From: Streptomyces canus
GTDB taxonomy: Bacteria; Actinomycetota; Actinomycetes; Streptomycetales; Streptomycetaceae
NCBI RefSeq assembly: GCF_030816965.1
Contig: NZ_JAUSYQ010000002.1
Coordinates: 4,497,001-4,561,000 of the forward strand
Reading direction: 5' to 3'
Length of the DNA stretch: 64,000 nt
Every line of letters begins with the position of its first letter. Position 1 is the first letter of the stretch. The notes beneath the pieces were generated by a model. It saw only the letters and a program-made list of their open reading frames with translations. It searched no databases and had not been told where the DNA came from. Positions 9,941-24,194 of this stretch are shown here, in pieces. The position numbers were made by a program, and so were the translations under genes.

Positions 9941-10792
9941 ATGGTCCTGAGGCGCGAGCCCACGGCACGCCAGATGCGCTTGGCCACCGAACTCCGCAGA
10001 CTCCGAGACGCGGCAGGGCTGTCGGCCGCCGAGGCGGCGGCGCTGATCGGGACGGGGCGAGTCCAGATCACTCACATCGAGACGGGCCTCACGGGCGTGA
10101 GCGAGCAGCGGCTGCGCAGCCTCGCGGCTCACTACCCCTGCACGGACGCCGAGTTCATCGACGCCCTGGTCGTGATGGCCACCGATCGCACACGCGGCTG
10201 GTGGGAGGAGTACCAGGGGCTGCTGCCCACGTCGTTCCTGGACCTGTCCGAACTGGAGCATCACGCCTCGTTCCGCTGGGACGTGGACTTCCTGCATGTA
10301 CCGGGCCTTCTCCAGACGGAGGACTACGCGCGGGCGATCTTCTCCCGCCGCATCCCGGAACTCCCCCTTCAGGACCTGGAGTTGCGCGTCAGGCATCGGA
10401 TGCAGCGACGGGCTGTCCTCGATTCTCCGCAGCCGATCCCGTACGAGGCCGTGATCCACGAGGCGGCACTGCGCATCAGGGTCGGTGGCCGGGCCGCCTC
10501 ACGGGCGCAGCTGGCCCACATCCTGGAACTCTCCGAGTCCGAGCACGTCACCGTCCGGGTCATCCCCTTCGAGTTGGACGACTTTGCCGACGTCACCGCC
10601 GCCATGGTGTACGTCGGCGGTGCGGTCCCGAAGCTGGACACCGTGGTGCGCGACGGTCCTCACGGCACGCTTCTCATCGACTCCGAGGCACAGCTCGGCG
10701 TCTTTCGAGCGCTCTTCCATAGAGTTGAAGGCATGTCGCTCGACCCCGTGCGGTCGCGTGACCTCATCCACAGCCTGGCCAAAGAACTGTGA
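9941..10792 (+). CDS. XRE-family regulator with DUF5753 domain
   Basis: This 283-residue protein has an N-terminal helix-turn-helix (LSAAEAAALIGTGRVQITHIE, about residues 27-47) and a C-terminal DUF5753 domain recognised by DVDFLHVPGLLQTEDYARA and ALRIRVGG. ATG 9941 is preferred over TTG 9938 because GAGGAG sits 6 nt upstream. Proteins of this class are very numerous in Streptomyces and are usually paired with a DUF397 protein, as here (8 nt downstream). They are regarded as toxin-antitoxin-like or developmental regulators. The divergent RsbW-like gene completes a common three-gene arrangement. Confidence 0.92.
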   Translation: MVLRREPTARQMRLATELRRLRDAAGLSAAEAAALIGTGRVQITHIETGLTGVSEQRLRSLAAHYPCTDAEFIDALVVMATDRTRGWWEEYQGLLPTSFLDLSELEHHASFRWDVDFLHVPGLLQTEDYARAIFSRRIPELPLQDLELRVRHRMQRRAVLDSPQPIPYEAVIHEAALRIRVGGRAASRAQLAHILELSESEHVTVRVIPFELDDFADVTAAMVYVGGAVPKLDTVVRDGPHGTLLIDSEAQLGVFRALFHRVEGMSLDPVRSRDLIHSLAKEL

Positions 10793-10800
10793 GGCACCCG

Positions 10801-10989
10801 ATGACCATACTCGGCGACTGGAGGAAGTCCTCCTACTCCGGCAGCGGCGACGGCAACGCCTGCGTGGAGATAGCCCACCGCAACAGTCACATCGCCGTAC
10901 GCGACTCCAAGCACCGCACCTACGCCACCCTCATCTTCCCCCGCACCGCTTTCGCCACCTTCATATCCGCCCTCAAGACACCCCGCTGA
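10801..10989 (+). CDS. DUF397 domain protein
   Basis: This 62-residue acidic-to-neutral protein has the DUF397 signature: DWRKSSYSGSGDGNACVE, then IAVRDSK and a final AFATFISALK. ATG 10801 follows a GAGG ribosome site that overlaps the stop of the XRE gene. DUF397 proteins are the small partners of DUF5753 regulators in actinomycetes and probably bind them, comparable to an antitoxin/toxin or anti-regulator pair. No enzymatic motif is visible. Confidence 0.93.
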   Translation: MTILGDWRKSSYSGSGDGNACVEIAHRNSHIAVRDSKHRTYATLIFPRTAFATFISALKTPR

Positions 10990-11032
10990 AATTCGCGCGC
11001 CCCCACCCCCACCCCCGCAGTACCGTCCTCCG

Positions 11033-11776
11033 GTGACCGACAACGACGGCTACTTCTCCGAACCCATCGCCGCGACCTACGACGACTCGACCGCGGACAT
11101 GTTCGCCCCGGACGCCGTGGAGCCCGCGGTTGCGCTGCTCGCAGAGCTCGCCGGTGAAGGCCGGGCACTTGAACTCGGCATCGGTACCGGGCGGATCGCC
11201 CTGCCGTTGGCGGCGCGAGGTGTCGACGTGCACGGGATCGAGTTGTCCCGGGCGATGGCGAACCGGCTGCGGGACAAGCCCGGCGGGGACGCGGTCGGTG
11301 TGACCATCGGGGACTTCGCCACGGCCCGCGCGCCCGGCGACTTCACCCTCGCCTACCTCGTCTTCAACACGATCATGAATCTGACCACCCAGGACGCCCA
11401 GGTGGACTGCTTCCGCAATGTCGCCCGGCACCTAAAGCCCGGCGGGACCTTCGTCGTCGAGGTCATGGTTCCCGACCTGCGGAAACTGCCGCCCGGACAG
11501 AACACCGTCCCCTTCCACGTCGGCGACCACCGCCTCGGCTTCGACACCTACGACCTCGCCACCCAGGCCATGTCCTCCCACCACGTCAAGGTCACAAAGG
11601 ACGGGCAGGGCTCCTTCTGGTCCATCCCGTTCCGGTATGTCTGGCCCGCCGAGCTCGACCTGATGGCCCGGCTGGCGGGCATGCGGCTGCGGGAGCGGTG
11701 GGAGGACTGGGGACGGAAGCCGTTCACCCACGACAGCCGTCAGCATGTCTCCGTGTGGGAGAAGGCCGCGGACTGA
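11033..11776 (+). CDS. Class I SAM-dependent methyltransferase
   Basis: This 247-residue protein has a Rossmann-like methyltransferase fold. Motif I is RALELGIGTGRIALPLA (about residues 44-60), the acidic motif II is VDVHGIELSRAMA, and a motif-IV-like region is FTLAYLVFNTIMNL. The end (RLAGMRLRERWEDWGRKPF) is typical of the uncharacterised Methyltransf_25/11 group. The substrate is unknown. GTG 11033 has no ribosome site but follows TACCGT by 6 nt, which suggests a leaderless transcript. It lies downstream of the DUF397 gene on the same strand but with its own promoter-like element. Confidence 0.88.
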   Translation: MTDNDGYFSEPIAATYDDSTADMFAPDAVEPAVALLAELAGEGRALELGIGTGRIALPLAARGVDVHGIELSRAMANRLRDKPGGDAVGVTIGDFATARAPGDFTLAYLVFNTIMNLTTQDAQVDCFRNVARHLKPGGTFVVEVMVPDLRKLPPGQNTVPFHVGDHRLGFDTYDLATQAMSSHHVKVTKDGQGSFWSIPFRYVWPAELDLMARLAGMRLRERWEDWGRKPFTHDSRQHVSVWEKAAD

Positions 11777-11875
11777 TCGGGTTCCGGGTCAGCCGGAGCG
11801 GTCGTACAGCTCGGCATCCCTTCCGTCCGCGTCGTACAGCCGCGCGTACGTCCCGCCCCGCGTCCAGGGCGATTC

Positions 11876-12805
11876 CTAGGGAGTCCCTGGGTCGCCCCGC
11901 CCCACCTGCGTACGGACCGCTCCCATGCTCGCCGCGATCACGAGTGCGACGGCGAGCGCCTGGAGCGCGGACAGGGCCTGGTCGAGGATCAGGAAGCCCG
12001 CGAGGGCGGCCAGGGCCGGCTCCAGGCTCATGAGGATCGCGAAGGTGGAGGCGGGCAGGGTGCGCAGGGCGAGGAGTTCGAGGGTGTAGGGCAGGACGGA
12101 GGACATCAGGGCCACCGCCGCGCCGAGGCCCACGGTCACCGGGTCGAGGAGTTTCGTGCCCGACTCCGCGATGCCCAGCGGCAGGAAGGCCAGGGCGCCG
12201 ACCGCCATCGCCAGGGCGAGGCCGTCGGCCTGCGGGAAGCGGCGGCCGGTGCGGGCGCTGAAGACGATGTACGCCGCCCACATGGCTCCCGCGCCCAGCG
12301 CGAAGGCGACACCGGCCGGGTCCAGGTCGCCGAAGTCGCCGCCGCCGAGGAGGAAGACACCGGCGAGCGCGAGCGCGGCCCAGACGGTGTTGACCGCGCG
12401 GCGGGAGGCGAGCACCGACAGGGCGAGGGGACCGAGGAACTCCAGGGTCACGGCGGCACCGAGGGAGATGCGGTCGACGGCCTGGTAGAAGAGGCCGTTC
12501 ATCGCGGCCAGGGTGAGGCCGAAGACGACGACCGTGCCCCAGTCGGTGCGGGAGTGCCCGCGCAGCCGGGGCCGGCAGAGGACGAGAAGGACGAGCGCGG
12601 CCGCCAGCAGCCGCAGGGTCACGACCCCGAGGGCGCCCGCCCGTGGCATGAGGGTCACGGCGAGCGCCGCGCCGAACTGCACGGAGACGCCTCCGGCGAG
12701 CACCAGGCCGACGGGACCGAGGGAGCTGGAGCGGCGGGGCCCGCCCGGGAGTGGAGTGGCCGCCGAGGTCGGCGACGACGTCGGGGCGCTGCTGGAGGTG
12801 GTCAC
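11876..12805 (-). CDS. EamA/DMT-family transporter (RhtA-like exporter)
   Basis: This 309-residue membrane protein contains two EamA repeats of about five helices each, for example LVLAGGVSVQFGAALAV, TLRLLAAALVLLVL, ALALAGVFLLGGG and a final LQALAVALVIAASMGAV. The stretch SLEPALAALAGFLILDQ in the second repeat is typical of the threonine/homoserine exporter (RhtA) group. Drug/metabolite transporters of this kind export amino acids or metabolites by proton antiport; the substrate here is not known. GTG 12805 is chosen at the start of a short Ser/Thr-rich cytosolic tail. Confidence 0.88.
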   Translation of the reverse strand: MTTSSSAPTSSPTSAATPLPGGPRRSSSLGPVGLVLAGGVSVQFGAALAVTLMPRAGALGVVTLRLLAAALVLLVLCRPRLRGHSRTDWGTVVVFGLTLAAMNGLFYQAVDRISLGAAVTLEFLGPLALSVLASRRAVNTVWAALALAGVFLLGGGDFGDLDPAGVAFALGAGAMWAAYIVFSARTGRRFPQADGLALAMAVGALAFLPLGIAESGTKLLDPVTVGLGAAVALMSSVLPYTLELLALRTLPASTFAILMSLEPALAALAGFLILDQALSALQALAVALVIAASMGAVRTQVGRGDPGTP

Positions 12806-12934
12806 GAGGCTTCCAGGGATCGGCTCGGGGTTCGTCCATCATGATGCACTACCAGGTCCACGGTAGTGGACCTGGTCATGTGCGTAAACCCGTTATACGA
12901 CTGTCCCGGGCGGCTCGGTGGCCGCCCCGAACGG

Positions 12935-13396
12935 CTACCGGCGGGGTCCCCGCACCATGAAGACGTCCACGGGGTCCTCGGTCTCCACGGTGAAACCGTG
13001 GCGCTCGTACAGGCGTCGGGCCGCGCTGCCCTGGAGGACGTTCAGGCGGACGAGTTGGCCGTCGGCGTCGGTCCGGGTGAGCAGGCTGCGCAGGACGGCC
13101 GAGCCGAGGCCGCGGCCCTGGAGGGCGGGGTCGAGGAAGAAGTGCTCCAGCCAGTGCTCGTGCTCGGCGGGGCGCAGGGCGACGCAGCCGGCGAATCGGC
13201 CCTCGGCCAGGACGACCGACGTGTGCGCTGGGACGAAGGAGTCCCGGAAGCGCTGCCGTACCCGGTGCTCGTCGAACCGCCCCAGCCGTTCCAGGTCCGG
13301 GCGCATCACCACGGCCCGCAACTCGGCTATCGGCTCGACGTCGGCGGGGTGCGCGGGACGCAGGGTCCAGTTCGGGAGAAGGGTGCTCGTTTCCAC
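12935..13396 (-). CDS. GNAT family N-acetyltransferase
   Basis: This 153-residue protein has a single acetyltransferase domain. The acetyl-CoA pyrophosphate loop reads LDPALQGRGLGSAVLRSLL, and motif B is LNVLQGSAARRLYERHGF. GTG 13396 (ETSTLLPNWTLRP) is chosen because the longer frame has a composition unlike protein, and a GATACT hexamer lies 6 nt upstream. The acceptor substrate is unknown. It is followed by the divergent end of the EamA gene with no operon partner. Confidence 0.88.
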   Translation of the reverse strand: METSTLLPNWTLRPAHPADVEPIAELRAVVMRPDLERLGRFDEHRVRQRFRDSFVPAHTSVVLAEGRFAGCVALRPAEHEHWLEHFFLDPALQGRGLGSAVLRSLLTRTDADGQLVRLNVLQGSAARRLYERHGFTVETEDPVDVFMVRGPRR

Positions 13397-13536
13397 GGCG
13401 GGAGTATCGCAACGGCTCCCGGGAACCGGTCCAGCCGTCCCGCTCCTCGGGCCCTGCCCCCGGGCGAGCGCGTTCAGGCAGTCGTCCACCGGTCACGGGG
13501 CGGATTGCGCCTGCTCCCCGCCCGCTCCCCGCCTGC

Positions 13537-17617
<4,081 letters not shown>

Positions 17618-17640
17618 CCCCCGCTTCCGCTACGACGACG

Positions 17641-17672
17641 AAGGGGCGCCCGGCGAACACCGGGCGCCCCTT
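17641..17672. terminator. Bidirectional terminator after serC
   Basis: A perfect 13-bp inverted repeat (arms 17641-17653 and 17660-17672) with a six-base loop lies 24 nt after the serC stop. The core is GGGGCGCCCGG and its complement. It is flanked by AA/TT and could also end transcripts from the right. Confidence 0.85.
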
Positions 17673-17685
17673 CTCGCGCTTCCGG

Positions 17686-17903
17686 CTACTCCTCGAAAAA
17701 CAGCTCCTCGGCGCCGGCCACGGTCAGGGCACGGTCGAACCAGACGGTCAGCACGTCGAGGTCGGTGCAGCCCATGATCCGGTCCCGGACGGCGTCGGAG
17801 ACTTCCTGCCGCGTTTGTCCGGGTCCGGCTTGCTCTGTGACTCGACGGCGAGCAGGAAGCCGTCTTCGTCGTGGGCCACTTGGACGCGAAAGACGCTGTC
17901 CAT
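17686..17903 (-). pseudogene. Relic of a Rpn/PD-(D/E)XK nuclease-family protein
   Basis: Only the two ends of a gene remain. From ATG 17903 the frame reads VFRVQVAHDEDGFLLAVESQ, then SKPDPDKRG, which matches the nuclease core strand of Rpn-family (recombination-promoting nuclease) proteins, where an acidic residue and ExQ motif are catalytic. The sequence then jumps, in another frame, to DAVRDRIMGCTDLDVL, then VWFDRALTVAGAEELFFEE and a stop at 17686, which matches the C-terminal end of the same family. Roughly 130 codons are missing at a single junction near 17800. It lies between two strong terminators. Confidence 0.6.
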
Positions 17904-17911
17904 CCGACGAC

Positions 17912-17949
17912 AGTGAGGGCGCCCGGCGGCAGTGCCGGGCGCCCTCACT
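17912..17949. terminator. Terminator of the tripeptidyl aminopeptidase gene
   Basis: A perfect 16-bp inverted repeat (17912-17927 with 17934-17949, loop GGCAGT) lies 15 nt beyond the peptidase stop codon on the minus strand. It is one of the strongest hairpins in the window. Confidence 0.88.
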
Positions 17950-17964
17950 CTGTTCAGCTCAGGG

Positions 17965-19581
17965 TCAGCCGCGGAAGCCGAGCATCCCGTGCAGGGTGGC
18001 GCCGCCGGTCACCGAGGTGAGCGGAGCGGATGTGCCGCTCAGGGCCGCCTCCTTCGCCGACTGGGTCGTCGGCGGCTTCGGGTCGGGCAGCTTCTTGCAG
18101 ACCGCGTCGGCCGTGCCGTGGCCGCGCGGCACCGTGCCGTCGGTCAGGTACTTCGCCAGGTACTTGTCCAGGCAGGCGTTGCCGCTCAGCGAGATGCCAT
18201 GGTTGCCGCCGCCCTGCTCGACGACCAGGCTGGAGTGCTTGAGCAGACGGTGGACGGTGACGCCGCCCTGGTACGGGGTGGCCGCGTCGTTCGTCGCCTG
18301 GAACAGCAGCACCGGCGGGAGCTTGGAGTTGGCGACGTTCACCGGCTTCAGCGACTTGGTGGGCCAGAACGCGCACGGCGCGTTGTACCAGGCGTTGCTC
18401 CAGGCCATGAACGGCGCCTTCTTGTAGACCGCCCAGTTGTCCTTCTGCCACTGCTTCCAGTCGCGCGGCCAGGAGGCGTCACGGCACTGCACGGCCGCGT
18501 AGATGCTGTAGCCGTTGTCGCCGGAGGCGTCGATCGCGGCGAAGTTCTCGTACGCCTTGACCAGCGGGGCGGCGTTCTTGGCGTTGACGTACGCCGCGAA
18601 CGCGTCGGCCAGGGCGGGCCAGTAGCCGTTGTAGTAGCCGCCAGGGATGAAGGTGTCCTCCAGCTCAGCGGCGCCCACCTTGCCGCCCGCGGGCTTCTTG
18701 GCCAACTCGGCCTGCATCGCGTACCACTTGGTCTCGATCTTGGCCGGGTCGGTACCGAGCTTGTAGGTGGAGTTGTACTTGGCGATCCACGCCATGAGCG
18801 CCTTCTGGCGGGCGTCGAAGGCGTAGTCCTGCGAGATGTTGGCGTCGTACCAGACCCCGTCGGGGTCGACGATCGAGTCCAGCACCAGGCGGCGCACGTG
18901 GGTCGGGAAGAGCTTGGCGTAGACCTGACCCAGGTAGGTGCCGTACGAGTAGCCGAAGTAGTTGATCTTCTTGGCGCCGAGGGACTTGCGGATCGAGTCC
19001 ATGTCCTTCACGGCGTTGATCGTGTTGATGTACGGCAGCACGTCCGCGTACTTGCGGCCGCAGGCGGCGGCGAAGGACTTGGCGCGCTCCAGGTTGGCCT
19101 TCTCGATCGCGGGCGTGCTCGGGACGCTGGCGGGGCGCACCGGGTTGAAGTTGCCCGGCACGCAGTCGAGGGCGGGCTTGCTGTCGCCCACGCCGCGCGG
19201 GTCGAAGCCGATGACGTCGTACTGCGCCGCGACCGCCTTGGGCAGCGAGCCCGCGACGAAGCCGGCGAGGGTGAGACCGCTGCCGCCGGGGCCGCCGGGG
19301 TTGACCAGCAGCGGGCCCTGGTACTTCTTCGCGGTGTGCGGGACCCGGGACAGGGCCAGGGTTATCTTCCGGCCCTGCGGCTTGGCGTAGTCGAGCGGCA
19401 CCTTCACCGACCCGCACTGGAGCGTCGGGTAGTCGTCGGTGCCGCACTTCTTCCAGCTGACTTTGGCCACTGCCTGTGCGGTGGCCGCGGAGAGCGAGGT
19501 GCCGGCCTCGGCGGGGACGGCGGTGAGTGTCCCGGCCAGGACGACGGTCGCGCCGCACAGCACGACTGCGCTTCTTCTCAT
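17965..19581 (-). CDS. Secreted tripeptidyl aminopeptidase (alpha/beta hydrolase, S33)
   Basis: This 538-residue exported serine peptidase has a signal peptide of about 26 residues (VVLCGATVVLAGTLTAVPAEA). The oxyanion segment is LLVNPGGPGGSG, the nucleophile elbow is GYSYGTYLG (Ser212), the acid is probably Asp432 in FQATNDAATPY, and the His is His461 in GGGNHGISLSG. The C-terminal TAP-like domain (DUF/Abhydrolase_4) is present. Streptomyces tripeptidyl aminopeptidases (SlpD/SlpE/Tap group) remove N-terminal tripeptides from secreted proteins and nutrients. The gene is monocistronic with its own terminator. Confidence 0.92.
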   Translation of the reverse strand: MRRSAVVLCGATVVLAGTLTAVPAEAGTSLSAATAQAVAKVSWKKCGTDDYPTLQCGSVKVPLDYAKPQGRKITLALSRVPHTAKKYQGPLLVNPGGPGGSGLTLAGFVAGSLPKAVAAQYDVIGFDPRGVGDSKPALDCVPGNFNPVRPASVPSTPAIEKANLERAKSFAAACGRKYADVLPYINTINAVKDMDSIRKSLGAKKINYFGYSYGTYLGQVYAKLFPTHVRRLVLDSIVDPDGVWYDANISQDYAFDARQKALMAWIAKYNSTYKLGTDPAKIETKWYAMQAELAKKPAGGKVGAAELEDTFIPGGYYNGYWPALADAFAAYVNAKNAAPLVKAYENFAAIDASGDNGYSIYAAVQCRDASWPRDWKQWQKDNWAVYKKAPFMAWSNAWYNAPCAFWPTKSLKPVNVANSKLPPVLLFQATNDAATPYQGGVTVHRLLKHSSLVVEQGGGNHGISLSGNACLDKYLAKYLTDGTVPRGHGTADAVCKKLPDPKPPTTQSAKEAALSGTSAPLTSVTGGATLHGMLGFRG

Positions 19582-19707
19582 GAAGTTCTCTCAAACCATG
19601 GGGGGTTGGGTCAGGACCGGAAAGTTCACGATCCGGACCGGATCTTCCCGAAGATGCACGCAGATGAGAATGATCTCAACGAAAGATTTGAAACTCCTTT
19701 GATCTGA

Positions 19708-19733
19708 GGGCGCTCGGAACCCACCGAGCGCCC
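19708..19733. terminator. Terminator of the cellulase gene
   Basis: A perfect 10-bp stem (GGGCGCTCGG, 19708-19717, with 19724-19733) and loop AACCCA lies 14 nt past the cellulase stop on the minus strand. It separates the cellulase from the upstream region of the peptidase. Confidence 0.8.
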
Positions 19734-19747
19734 CCGTCACGCACACC

Positions 19748-21340
<1,593 letters not shown>

Positions 21341-21373
21341 TCAGGTCACATGGACACGTCAAGACGCTGGACG

Positions 21374-22183
21374 CTACCTGCTCAGCTTCTGGAACCTCCG
21401 TACCGCAAGCGGCAAGAAGATCGCCGTGAGCACCACGGGCCACACCCCGGCCATCAGCAGGGCGTGCTGCTCGACCCAGGAGTCCCCGCCGCCCACCGGC
21501 GTGCCGAACAGGTCGCGGCTGGCGGCAGCGGTCGAGGAGATCGGATTCCACGCGGCCACCGCGCCCAGCCAGTCGGGCATCAGCTGCGGTGCGACGAAGA
21601 TGCTGGAGATCATCGTGAGCGGGAAGGCGACCGCGAACAGGCCACCCGCCGCCTCCGGGTTGGGAACCATCAGGCCCAGCCACACCCCGATCCAGATCAG
21701 CGCGAACCTGAGCCACAGCAGCAGTCCGAAGGCGGCGAGGAAGCCGAGCCCGCCGTCGGGCCGCCAGCCCATGGCCACCGCGGTGAGCATCATGATCGCC
21801 AACTCGGCGCAGGCGACGAGCAGATCGGTCACCCCGCGCCCCGCGACCACCGCGGACGAGGCCATCGGCATCGAGCGGAACCGGTCGATCACGCCCTTCG
21901 TGGCGTCGTACACCACGAGCGTGGCCGTGTTGATGAAGCCGAAGGCCATCGTCATCACGAACATGCCGGGCATCAGGAAGTCCTTGTAGTCCCCGCCGCC
22001 TGGCACCTGCATGGCGCTGCCGAAGACATAGCCGTAGAGCAGGACGGAGAGGATCGGGAAGCCCAGCTGCCAGGCGATGTTGATGGGTTGGCGCTGGTAG
22101 TGGGTGAGGCCGCGGCGGACGATGTTCCACACGTCGGCGAGGACCCAGTAGGTACGGCCGCGGGTGGCCTCCATGGTGCTCAT
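21374..22183 (-). CDS. ABC-2 type exporter permease (DrrB-like)
   Basis: This 269-residue membrane protein has six predicted helices. It shows the ABC-2 pattern: a long N-terminal cytosolic part, [30 protein letters not shown], the [15 protein letters not shown] coupling region, and [16 protein letters not shown] near the end. It is the membrane half of a drug or lipid exporter, partnered by the ATPase immediately upstream (4-bp ATGA overlap, 22180-22183). The substrate is unknown, though the daunorubicin-resistance DrrA/B family suggests a hydrophobic toxic molecule. Confidence 0.9.
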   Translation of the reverse strand: MSTMEATRGRTYWVLADVWNIVRRGLTHYQRQPINIAWQLGFPILSVLLYGYVFGSAMQVPGGGDYKDFLMPGMFVMTMAFGFINTATLVVYDATKGVIDRFRSMPMASSAVVAGRGVTDLLVACAELAIMMLTAVAMGWRPDGGLGFLAAFGLLLWLRFALIWIGVWLGLMVPNPEAAGGLFAVAFPLTMISSIFVAPQLMPDWLGAVAAWNPISSTAAASRDLFGTPVGGGDSWVEQHALLMAGVWPVVLTAIFLPLAVRRFQKLSR

Positions 22184-23145
22184 GCAGCCGTCTCCTTCTC
22201 CGTCCGGTGTCCGGTCAGGCGCAGGAACACGTCGTCGAGGCTCGGCCTGCGCAGTCCGATGTCCTCGACCCGCACGCCCTCGTCCTGGAGGGTGCGGGCG
22301 ACTTCGGTGAGCGCGGAGACACGGTCGACCACGGGGGCGTGCACCCGCAGCTCCCCTTCCTCCGCCTCGGGTTCGCCGTCGGAGACCCGGGCGACGACCT
22401 TCACCACGCGTGGGATCTCCGACCGGTCGGCGACCACGACCTCGATACGGTCGCCGCCGACCCGGTCCTTGAGCCCGTCCGGGGTGTCGTCGGCGATGGC
22501 CCGGCCCTGGTCGATGACGGTGATGCGGGAGGCGAGATTGTCGGCCTCCTCCAGGTACTGCGTGGTCAGCAGCACGGTGGTGCCGCTCGCCACCAACGCC
22601 CTCACGGAATCCCAGACTTCGCCGCGGCTGCGGGGGTCGAGGCCCGTCGTCGGCTCGTCGAGGAAGAGTACGGCGGGTGCGAGGATCATGGAGGCGGCGA
22701 GGTCGAGCCGGCGCCGCATACCGCCGCTGTACTTGCCTACGCCCTTGTCGGCGGCGTCGGTGAGGTCGAACTGCTCCAGGAGTTCGGCGGCCCGCTGCTT
22801 GGCCCGCTTCCCGCCGAGGTGGAACAGCCGCCCGAACATCTCCAGGTTCTGCCGGCCGGTGAGGACCTCGTCCACGGCGGCGTACTGCCCGGTCAGCCCG
22901 ATCCGCGACCGCACCTCGCGCCCCTGCCGGGCCACGTCCAGGCCGGCCACGGTGGCCCGGCCGCCGTCCAGCCGGATCAGCGTGGACAGGATGCGGACCG
23001 CCGTGGTCTTCCCCGCGCCGTTCGGCCCGAGCAGGCCGTGCACGGTGCCCTCGCGCACGGCGAGGTCGAAGCCGTCGAGGGCGCGTTTCTCGCCGTAGCG
23101 CTTCTCCAGTCCCTCGGCATGGACGGCGTATCCGTGGTCGGTCAT
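22180..23145 (-). CDS. ABC exporter ATP-binding protein (DrrA-like)
   Basis: This 321-residue nucleotide-binding protein has Walker [10 protein letters not shown] (40-48), the signature [13 protein letters not shown], Walker [19 protein letters not shown] and the H-loop in [11 protein letters not shown]. The C-terminal 90 residues form the DrrA-type extension ([16 protein letters not shown]). It powers export through the downstream permease, whose start it overlaps by four bases. Its start lies just downstream of a long inverted repeat (23166-23209) that probably binds the TetR regulator encoded on the other strand. Confidence 0.95.
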   Translation of the reverse strand: MTDHGYAVHAEGLEKRYGEKRALDGFDLAVREGTVHGLLGPNGAGKTTAVRILSTLIRLDGGRATVAGLDVARQGREVRSRIGLTGQYAAVDEVLTGRQNLEMFGRLFHLGGKRAKQRAAELLEQFDLTDAADKGVGKYSGGMRRRLDLAASMILAPAVLFLDEPTTGLDPRSRGEVWDSVRALVASGTTVLLTTQYLEEADNLASRITVIDQGRAIADDTPDGLKDRVGGDRIEVVVADRSEIPRVVKVVARVSDGEPEAEEGELRVHAPVVDRVSALTEVARTLQDEGVRVEDIGLRRPSLDDVFLRLTGHRTEKETAA

Positions 23146-23165
23146 GGGTTCCCCCTTCGCTCCTT

Positions 23166-23209
23166 AATTGAGTACAGCGTACCCGGTTACGCGTACGCTG
23201 TACTCAATT
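23166..23209. promoter_or_regulatory. Long inverted repeat, probable TetR operator of the exporter operon
   Basis: Two 17-bp arms (23166-23182 and 23193-23209) are perfect inverted copies separated by ten bases. Each arm contains GTACAGCGTAC or its complement, itself a small dyad (GTAC-N3-GTAC). This looks like a double operator for a TetR dimer pair located 20 nt upstream of the ABC ATPase gene and upstream of the divergent TetR gene. Confidence 0.7.
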
Positions 23210-23222
23210 TTTCTCCGGAACC

Positions 23223-23409
23223 AGGGCCTGTCCGGCGGATCAGGCCGGCTTGGAGGAACGGCACCTCATCAGCACAGGTGAGCGGGGTCTGGTGCGTGCA
23301 ACTGCAAGGCGGAGGAGGGCGTCGACGCGGAGCGTCGGCAACCGACGACAACGCCGCAGATGTGCGTGCCAGACCCCGCGACGCCGGACTGATCCGCCGG
23401 GCAGGCCCT
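23223..23409. mobile_element. 187-bp MITE-like element with 26-bp terminal inverted repeats
   Basis: The ends 23223-23248 and 23384-23409 are inverted copies matching at 24 of 26 positions (AGGGCCTGYCCGGCGGATCA core). The interior encodes nothing and holds a second nested dyad (GGGGTCTGG about 23285, CCAGACCCC about 23369). The size, lack of coding capacity and terminal inverted repeats fit a non-autonomous miniature element, or a conserved structured intergenic repeat. No clear target-site duplication is visible. It lies between the TetR operator and the TetR start codon, and its last base is the first base of a TAGGCT -10-like hexamer. Confidence 0.65.
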
Positions 23410-23420
23410 AGGCTGCCCCC

Positions 23421-24194
23421 ATGACGAGCAGCGGGGACACCAGTGGCAGCGGGGACATCGTCCGCACGCTCGAGCTGCTGTGGGACGGGGCCCCGCGCCC
23501 CAGCCGGGGGCCCAAACCGGGTCTGACGCTGGACCGGATCGTGGAAGCGGCCGTCCGGATCGCGGACGAGGAGGGGTTCGACGCGGTCTCGATGCGCCGG
23601 ATCGCCACCGAGCTCGGCACCGGCGCGATGTCCCTGTACCGGTACGTCCCCGGCAAGGCCGAACTGCTCGACCTGATGCTCGACCGCGTCCAGCGCCCCT
23701 CCGAGAACCCGGCCGACCTCGGCGACGGCACCTGGCGCTCCGCCCTGGAGGCCATGGCCCACGCCACGCTCGCCCTCTACACCCGCCACCCCTGGCTGCT
23801 CGGCGTCAACCAGGCCCGCCCGCTGCTCGGCCCGAGCGCGCTGGACGGCATGGAGAAGGTGCTCGGCCGGATCCGCCCGATGGGCCTGACCGACCCCGAG
23901 CTGGTGTCGGCGGTCATCATGGTCGACGGGTACGTCGTCGGGGCCGCGCGCACGCAGGTCTACCAGCGGGAGGCGGAGCGCACCTCGGGCATGACGACCG
24001 CGGACTTCTTCGCGGCCCAGGCCCCGTTCATCGAGAAGGTCATGGCCACCGGCCGCTACCCGGTCCTCGGCTCCCTCGCCGAGGACACGTGGAGCCCGGA
24101 GTTCGACCACTTCGAGTTCGGACTCCAGCGGATCCTGGACGGGCTCGAGGTGTTCGTGGCCGGCCGGCGCGAGGGCTCACGAGCGCCTGAATAG
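23421..24194 (+). CDS. TetR/AcrR-family regulator
   Basis: This 257-residue repressor has an N-terminal helix-turn-helix (DAVSMRRIATELGTGAMS, then LYRYVPGKAELLD, about residues 54-85), preceded by an extended arm. The C-terminal ligand domain is of the TetR_C (tetracycline-repressor-like) type. ATG 23421 lacks a ribosome site, but TAGGCT ends 6 nt upstream, so a leaderless mRNA is likely. It is divergent from the DrrAB-type exporter and presumably represses it through the inverted repeat at 23166-23209. The last 18 bp overlap the 3' end of the convergent secreted-protein gene. Confidence 0.92.
   Translation: MTSSGDTSGSGDIVRTLELLWDGAPRPSRGPKPGLTLDRIVEAAVRIADEEGFDAVSMRRIATELGTGAMSLYRYVPGKAELLDLMLDRVQRPSENPADLGDGTWRSALEAMAHATLALYTRHPWLLGVNQARPLLGPSALDGMEKVLGRIRPMGLTDPELVSAVIMVDGYVVGAARTQVYQREAERTSGMTTADFFAAQAPFIEKVMATGRYPVLGSLAEDTWSPEFDHFEFGLQRILDGLEVFVAGRREGSRAPE

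Noticed and set aside
11790..11872. Minus-strand tail reading TYARLYDADGRDAELYDRSG before a stop
   Set aside because: Looks like the end of a lost gene, but it has no start codon, is under 30 codons and no family could be named.
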